Positions 6,866 through 11,096 of a stretch of 11,096 bases of DNA are shown one piece after another. The number at the start of each line of letters is the position of its first letter. The first letter of the stretch is position 1. Under the pieces are notes generated by a model, which saw only the letters and a program-made list of their open reading frames with translations, was not told the DNA's origin and searched no databases. Source of the DNA: Opitutaceae bacterium (lineage in GTDB: Bacteria > Verrucomicrobiota > Verrucomicrobiia > Opitutales > Opitutaceae); assembly GCA_020847775.1 (NCBI GenBank), contig JADLBI010000126.1, forward strand, positions 1 through 11,096, written 5' to 3'. A program made the position numbers and the translations under genes.

Positions 6866-8116
6866 ATGGCCACTGAATTCGCCTATCCCGACGCCGCCGC
6901 GAAAAGCGCCGCGCCCCGTCCCGCCTCCGCGGAGCAGGACGCGTTTGAGCCCGAAAAGATGTCGCTCTCGATGGGGCCGTCGCACCCGTCCACGCACGGG
7001 GTGCTGCGCCTCCAGATGGAAATCGACGGCGAGGTCGTGACCAAGGCGACGCCGGTCATTGGCTACCTGCACCGTGGCGACGAGAAAATCGCCGAGAACA
7101 TGACTTACAACCAGTTCGTGCCCTACACGGACCGGCTGGATTACCTCGCGCCGCTGGCCAACAACATGGCCTACGCCATCGCGGTCGAGAAACTCGCGAA
7201 CCTCGATGTGCCCGCGCGCTGTCAAGCGATCCGCGTCATCACGGCGGAGCTGGCCCGCATCTCCTCGCACCTGATGGGGCTGGGCGCGTTCGGCATCGAT
7301 GTCGGCGCTTGGACGGTCTTCCTCTACTCGTTCACCGAGCGTGAAAAACTCTACAAGTTATTCGAAGAGCTCACTGGAGCGCGCTTCACCACCAGCTACA
7401 CCCGCATCGGCGGCGTCTCCCGCGACGAGCCCGAGGGTTGGACCGGCCGGGGGGACGCGTTTTGCGACCAGTTCCTGCCAATCCTCGAGGAGATTCTCGC
7501 CCTGCTGACGCGCAACAAGATCTTCACCGACCGCACCGTCGGCATCGGCACGATCAGTCGGGCGGACGCCATTGCCTACGGGCTGACCGGGCCGAACCTG
7601 CGCGCCTCAGGCGTGCCGATGGATCTGCGCAAGGACCGCCCATACAGCGGTTACGAACAATACGAGTTCGACGTGCCGGTGGGCACCAAGGGAGACTCCT
7701 ATGACCGCTACCTCGTGCGCGGCGAGGAGATGCGCCAGTCCGTCCGCATCATCAAACAGGCCGTGGCCAAGTTTCCCGGCGGCGATTGGTATGCGCAGGA
7801 CGCGCGCAAGATTTTCGCCCCGCCGAAAGCCAAGATCCTCTCATCGATGGAGGAGTTGATCCAAAACTTCATGCTGGTAACCGAGGGCCCGCAGATGCCG
7901 GCCGGCGAGGTCTATTTCGAGGCCGAGAATCCGAAGGGCGCGCTTGGTTTCTACATCGTGAGCAAGGGCGGCGGCGTGCCGTATCGCCTGAAAATCCGCG
8001 CCCCGTCGTTCTGCAACCTTTCCATTTTGCCCAAGGTCTGCGTCGGGGCCATGATCACCGACGTGGTTTCCATCCTCGGCTCGCTCGACTTCGTGATGGG
8101 CGAATGCGACCGGTGA
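6866..8116 (+). CDS. nuoD: NADH-quinone oxidoreductase subunit D
   Basis: Complex I 49-kDa-type subunit, related to the large subunit of [NiFe] hydrogenases, forming the quinone pocket together with NuoB. The 416 residues show GPSHPSTHGVLRL with H40 and H44, GYLHRGDEKIAE (66-77) and TDRLDYL with Y93. H44 and Y93 are 49 residues apart, the same spacing as the quinone-contacting His and Tyr of the Thermus enzyme, so the pocket appears intact. The C-terminus ends in LGSLDFVMGECDR, the usual ending. About 30 N-terminal residues rich in Ala and Pro precede the core, slightly longer than many homologues. After the stop the operon is interrupted by a 142-bp spacer with a repeat element. Confidence 0.97.
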   Translation: MATEFAYPDAAAKSAAPRPASAEQDAFEPEKMSLSMGPSHPSTHGVLRLQMEIDGEVVTKATPVIGYLHRGDEKIAENMTYNQFVPYTDRLDYLAPLANNMAYAIAVEKLANLDVPARCQAIRVITAELARISSHLMGLGAFGIDVGAWTVFLYSFTEREKLYKLFEELTGARFTTSYTRIGGVSRDEPEGWTGRGDAFCDQFLPILEEILALLTRNKIFTDRTVGIGTISRADAIAYGLTGPNLRASGVPMDLRKDRPYSGYEQYEFDVPVGTKGDSYDRYLVRGEEMRQSVRIIKQAVAKFPGGDWYAQDARKIFAPPKAKILSSMEELIQNFMLVTEGPQMPAGEVYFEAENPKGALGFYIVSKGGGVPYRLKIRAPSFCNLSILPKVCVGAMITDVVSILGSLDFVMGECDR

Positions 8117-8120
8117 ACCC

Positions 8121-8250
8121 AGTAGCGAGCATTGAGTAGCGAATAGTGAGCATGATGAAAGCAGTTCTTCCCATTTCCTCCAGTCACCGCGGTGAACGCA
8201 CCTTGGGCCGCCAGCCCATGCTGGCTACCCACTACCCGCTACCCGCTACT
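8121..8250. repeat. Inverted repeat element with 7-bp-period arms, between nuoD and nuoE
   Basis: The left arm (8121-8155) is five 7-mers: AGTAGCG, AGCATTG, AGTAGCG, AATAGTG, AGCATGA. The right arm (8225-8250) is CTACCCA, CTACCCG, CTACCCG, CTACT, whose reverse complement reads as AGTAGCG/GGTAGCG units, so the arms are imperfectly complementary. GCATG near the end of the left arm also pairs with CATGC at 8218-8222. The centre holds a perfect 12-bp palindrome, TCACCGCGGTGA (8184-8195). The element occupies nearly the whole nuoD-nuoE gap; no open reading frame in it looks real. Confidence 0.75.
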
Positions 8251-8258
8251 TCCCTCTG

Positions 8259-8744
8259 ATGAATCTCAAGCCCGAAACATTGCAGCGCATCGACGAGGTG
8301 ATCACGCATTACCCGCAGAAGCGCAGCGCCACACTCCCGCTCCTGCACCTCATCCAAGAGGACATCGGTCACCTGCCGCCCGACACCACCGAGTGGGTCG
8401 CGGCCAAGCTCGAGATTCAACCGATCAATGTTTACGAAGTGATCACATTCTACCCGATGTTCCGCCAGAAGCCGATCGGCCGGCGGCACATCCGCGTCTG
8501 CCGCACGCTCTCATGCGCGCTCAACGGCGGCTTCCAGACTTGCGACACGCTCAAGGCGGAATTCAACACCGGCCTCGACGAGATTTCGCCCGACGGCGAG
8601 GTGACCGTCGAGTTTGTCGAGTGCCTCGCCAGTTGCGGTTCCGCCCCCGTGGTCATGGTGGATGACGAGCTGCACGAGCACGTGGATTGCGCCAAGGCGC
8701 GGCAACTCGCCGCGCAGATCAAAGCCGAAGCCGCCAAACGCTGA
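8259..8744 (+). CDS. nuoE: NADH-quinone oxidoreductase subunit E
   Basis: Complex I 24-kDa-type subunit with a thioredoxin-like domain binding the [2Fe-2S] cluster N1a next to the FMN of NuoF. The 161 residues carry the four ligands C81 and C86 (VCRTLSCAL) and C122 and C126 (ECLASCG), in the standard C-x4-C ... C-x3-C arrangement. The N-terminal helical part includes LPLLHLIQEDIGHLP and the INVYEVITFYPMF segment typical of the family. The ATG at 8259 directly follows the repeat-filled spacer and has no Shine-Dalgarno; the upstream base run is pyrimidine-rich (TTCCCTCTG). Five bases separate its stop from nuoF. Confidence 0.97.
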   Translation: MNLKPETLQRIDEVITHYPQKRSATLPLLHLIQEDIGHLPPDTTEWVAAKLEIQPINVYEVITFYPMFRQKPIGRRHIRVCRTLSCALNGGFQTCDTLKAEFNTGLDEISPDGEVTVEFVECLASCGSAPVVMVDDELHEHVDCAKARQLAAQIKAEAAKR

Positions 8745-8749
8745 ACGCC

Positions 8750-10093
8750 ATGCCCGAACAACGACGCCTGATTTTCCAGCACATCGACGAGGCCGGCTAC
8801 TCGAATGACATCGGGTGCTACCTGCGCCACGGCGGCTACGAGATACTCAAGAAAGCCGTCGCGCAAAAACCCGAGGACCTGCGCGAAGAGGTTAAAAAAT
8901 CCGGCCTGCGCGGCCGCGGTGGCGCGGGTTTCCCCTGCGGCGTGAAGTGGTCGCTCGTGGACCGCAAGTCCGGCAAGCCCATCTACCTCATCGTCAACGC
9001 CGACGAGTCCGAGCCCGGCACCTTCAAGGACCGTTACATCATCCACCAGGACCCGCACCAGTTGATCGAGGGCACGATGATCTCGTGTTTCGCCAACGGT
9101 GTGAAGCAGGCCTACATCTACATCCGCGGCGAGATGCCCCACGGCGCGCGCATCCTCGAAAAGGCCATCCAGGAGGCCCGTGAGAAAAATTTCGTCGGCG
9201 CCAACATCCTCGGCACGGATTATTCCTGTGAAATCTACGTGCACCGCGGCGCCGGCGCCTACATTTGCGGCGAGGAGACCGGCCTCATCGAATCGCTCGA
9301 GGGCAAGCGCGCTTACCCGCGCATCAAGCCCCCGTATTTTCCCGCCGTGCTCGGCCTCTACCAGTGCCCGACGATCGTGAACAACGTCGAGACGCTCTGC
9401 CACGTGAAGCACATCATGGATATGGGCGGTGACGCCTACGCCAAGATCGGCACGCCCGGCAACACCGGCACCCGCATCTATTGCGTCTCCGGCCACGTCA
9501 AGAAACCCGGTTATTACGAGTTCGAGTGCGGCAAGATCACCATGGGCCAGCTCCTCAACGACGTCTGCGGCGGCCCGCGCGACGGCCGCAAGTTCAAGGC
9601 CGTCATTCCCGGCGGCTCCTCGGCCAAAATCCTGCGCTTCGGCGAACGCTTCAAAGGCAAGCTACGCTCCGGTGCCGAATACGATTGGGGCGTCGAGGAC
9701 GTGCCGATGGATTTCGATTCGCTCGGCATGATCGGCACGATGGGCGGCTCCGGCGGCGTCATCGTCATGGACGACTCCGTCAACATGGTCGAGGCGCTCG
9801 CCAACATCAACGCCTTCTACGCCCACGAAAGCTGCGGCCAGTGCACGCCCTGCCGCGAAGGCTCGCTCTGGATGAAGAAAATCTCCTCGCGCATGGTGCA
9901 CGGTGCCGCCCGCGCGGAGGACGGCGCGTTGCTCAAGGGCGTGGCCGATCAGATTCCCGGCCGCACCATCTGCGCCTTCGGCGAAGCCTGTTCCTGGCCG
10001 ACCCAGAGCTTCCTCGCCAAGTTCAAGGACGAGTTCGACGGCTACGCCGAAACCAAGAAATCCCGTCCCGCCGACTCCCTCGAACTCGTCTGA
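8750..10093 (+). CDS. nuoF: NADH-quinone oxidoreductase subunit F
   Basis: NADH-binding subunit of complex I: takes hydride from NADH onto FMN and passes electrons to cluster N3. The 447 residues show the FMN/NADH motifs GLRGRGGAGFP (52-62), NADESEPGTFKDR (83-95) and GAGAYICGEETGLIESLEGK (167-186), and the N3 [4Fe-4S] ligands C362, C365, C368 (SCGQCTPCREG) and C408 (TICAFGEAC). Residue 63 is Cys where many homologues have Thr (GFPTG), and further cysteines occur near position 411; whether they matter is unknown. The frame is open to 8687, but that part overlaps the end of nuoE; the ATG at 8750, 5 bp after the nuoE stop, gives the usual N-terminus. Most likely translated in coupling with nuoE. 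Confidence 0.97.
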   Translation: MPEQRRLIFQHIDEAGYSNDIGCYLRHGGYEILKKAVAQKPEDLREEVKKSGLRGRGGAGFPCGVKWSLVDRKSGKPIYLIVNADESEPGTFKDRYIIHQDPHQLIEGTMISCFANGVKQAYIYIRGEMPHGARILEKAIQEAREKNFVGANILGTDYSCEIYVHRGAGAYICGEETGLIESLEGKRAYPRIKPPYFPAVLGLYQCPTIVNNVETLCHVKHIMDMGGDAYAKIGTPGNTGTRIYCVSGHVKKPGYYEFECGKITMGQLLNDVCGGPRDGRKFKAVIPGGSSAKILRFGERFKGKLRSGAEYDWGVEDVPMDFDSLGMIGTMGGSGGVIVMDDSVNMVEALANINAFYAHESCGQCTPCREGSLWMKKISSRMVHGAARAEDGALLKGVADQIPGRTICAFGEACSWPTQSFLAKFKDEFDGYAETKKSRPADSLELV

Positions 10094-10104
10094 TTTTTAG
10101 CAAT

Positions 10105-10185
10105 CACGAATGAACACGAATAAACACGAATCCTTCCAGATGCCTCCCTTCGGCGGACATTGGTGTTCATTCGTGTCCATTCGTG
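10105..10185. repeat. Inverted repeat element with 10-bp-period arms, between nuoF and nuoG
   Basis: The left arm (10105-10131) repeats CACGAA every 10 bases (starting at 10105, 10115 and 10125). The right arm (10159-10185) repeats TTCATTCGTG-like units with the same period. The left arm matches the reverse complement of the right arm at 24 of 27 positions; 27 bases lie between. It fills most of the 110-bp nuoF-nuoG gap. I recognise ATTCGTGTCCATTCGTGG-like sequences as common intergenic repeats in environmental bacterial genomes, but cannot check copy number here. Confidence 0.85.
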
Positions 10186-10203
10186 GATAAAATTATTTTC
10201 GCA

Positions 10204-11096
10204 ATGACCCAGCCCGCCAAACCCGACCTCGTCACCGTCAACATCGACGGCAAGGAGATCGCCGTGCCCAAGGGCACGAACCTGATCGAGGCCTCGCGCC
10301 AGATCAATGTGGACGTGCCGCACTTCTGCTATCACCCGAAGCTCAGCATCGCGGGTAATTGCCGCATGTGCCTCGTCGAGATGGGCATGCCCGCCGTAGA
10401 TCCCGCCACCAAGGCTCCGATCATGGACGAGGCCACCGGCAAGCAGAAAATCAGCTGGATTCCGCGCCCCGTGATCGGCTGCGGCACGACCGTCGCGCCC
10501 GGCATGCATGTGCGGACCAAGTCGCCGATGGCCAAGTCCGCCCAAGAAGGCGTGATGGAGTTTCTCCTCATCAATCACCCGCTGGATTGCCCGATTTGCG
10601 ATCAAGCCGGCGAGTGCAAACTCCAGGAGCAGGCCACCGGCTACGGCCGCGGCTACTCGCGCTTCGTTGAGCAAAAAGTCGTCAAACCCAAGCGCACCGT
10701 CCTCGGCCCGCGCGTCATTCTCGACGACGAACGCTGCATCCTCTGCTCACGCTGCATCCGCTTCAGCAAGGAAATCGCCAAGGACGACGTCCTTGGCTTC
10801 GTGAACCGCGGCAGCTACTCCACGCTGACCTGCTACCCCGGCAAGAAACTCGAGAACAATTACTCGCTCAACACCGTGGACATCTGCCCGGTCGGCGCGC
10901 TCACCTCGACGGATTTCCGCTTCAAGATGCGCGTCTGGTTCCTCAAGCAGACCAACAGCATTTGCACCGAGTCATCCGTCGGCGCCAACACTGTCGTCTG
11001 GTCGCGCGAAGGCATCATTTACCGCGTCACCCCGCGCCAAAACGACGCCGTCAACGACACGTGGATGACCGACTCCGGCCGTGAACTCTACAAGCA
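10204..11096 (+). CDS. nuoG: NADH-quinone oxidoreductase subunit G (C-terminus cut by window edge)
   Basis: The large Fe-S subunit of the complex I NADH module, relaying electrons through several clusters. The 297 visible residues show, in order: a [2Fe-2S] ferredoxin domain with C42, C53, C56 and C93; the NuoG-specific HPLDCPICDQAGEC motif with the His ligand H125 and C129, C132, C138; and a [4Fe-4S] site with C178, C181, C184 (RCILCSRCIRF) and C228 (DICPVGAL). The next region begins the molybdopterin-oxidoreductase-like domain, where the extra N7 cluster binds in some bacteria; here only C254 remains (SICTESSVGA). Translation starts at the ATG at 10204, after the repeat-containing spacer, with no Shine-Dalgarno (AT-rich leader). 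The remainder of the gene lies beyond the right edge. Confidence 0.95.
   Translation, partial: MTQPAKPDLVTVNIDGKEIAVPKGTNLIEASRQINVDVPHFCYHPKLSIAGNCRMCLVEMGMPAVDPATKAPIMDEATGKQKISWIPRPVIGCGTTVAPGMHVRTKSPMAKSAQEGVMEFLLINHPLDCPICDQAGECKLQEQATGYGRGYSRFVEQKVVKPKRTVLGPRVILDDERCILCSRCIRFSKEIAKDDVLGFVNRGSYSTLTCYPGKKLENNYSLNTVDICPVGALTSTDFRFKMRVWFLKQTNSICTESSVGANTVVWSREGIIYRVTPRQNDAVNDTWMTDSGRELYK

Noticed and set aside
8450..9496. 348-residue minus-strand open frame across nuoE and nuoF
   Set aside because: Composition is typical of an antisense frame of a GC-rich gene (rich in Val, Asp, Ala, His, Arg without domain motifs), and the plus strand encodes conserved NuoE and NuoF throughout.
10101..10190. 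CRISPR-like array between nuoF and nuoG
   Set aside because: The repeat units are only 10 bp, contiguous without spacers, and the two arms are inverted relative to each other; no cas genes are present.

Overview
The window looks like a stretch of chromosome from a GC-rich, Gram-negative-type bacterium. Protein style and short intergenic repeats suggest Verrucomicrobiota, most likely Opitutaceae or a relative; this is an impression from sequence, not a database result. Gene density is high, no gene-free stretch exceeds 300 bases, and there is no sign of phage, transposase or CRISPR. Almost none of the start codons has a convincing Shine-Dalgarno motif.

Layout. Positions 1-624 (minus) hold the N-terminal part of an inositol-monophosphatase-fold phosphatase of histidinol-phosphatase type. 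It is divergent from a DEDDh-type 3'-5' exonuclease (about 694-1365, plus), and the gap between them is filled by an inverted repeat made of 9-bp units. The exonuclease overlaps by 9 bp, tail to tail, a WecG/TagA/CpsF (GT26) glycosyltransferase (1357-2151, minus). Then come a GNAT acetyltransferase (2223-2810, plus) and an M3-family oligoendopeptidase F (2893-4761, plus). Two similar GC-rich hairpins follow, between pepF and a convergent PTS EIIA domain protein (4861-5335 plus stop, minus). Upstream of that gene, on the same strand, is tRNA-Ser(GGA).

From 5697 to the right edge runs a respiratory complex I (NADH:quinone oxidoreductase) operon: nuoB, nuoC, nuoD, nuoE, nuoF and the start of nuoG. 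Together they form the peripheral arm. NuoE/F/G are the NADH-oxidising module (FMN plus Fe-S clusters); NuoB/C/D are the connecting module that passes electrons via cluster N2 to quinone. All cluster-binding cysteines of NuoB, E, F and the first part of G are intact, except that the N7 site of NuoG has decayed. nuoA is not in front of nuoB.

The nuo genes are packed with gaps of 5-17 bp except at two places, nuoD-nuoE (142 bp) and nuoF-nuoG (110 bp). Each wide gap is occupied by an inverted-repeat element whose arms are short tandem repeats (7-bp and 10-bp period). Together with the 9-bp-period element at 625-699 these are three structurally analogous elements of different sequence, and they are the most interesting non-coding feature of an otherwise ordinary housekeeping region.
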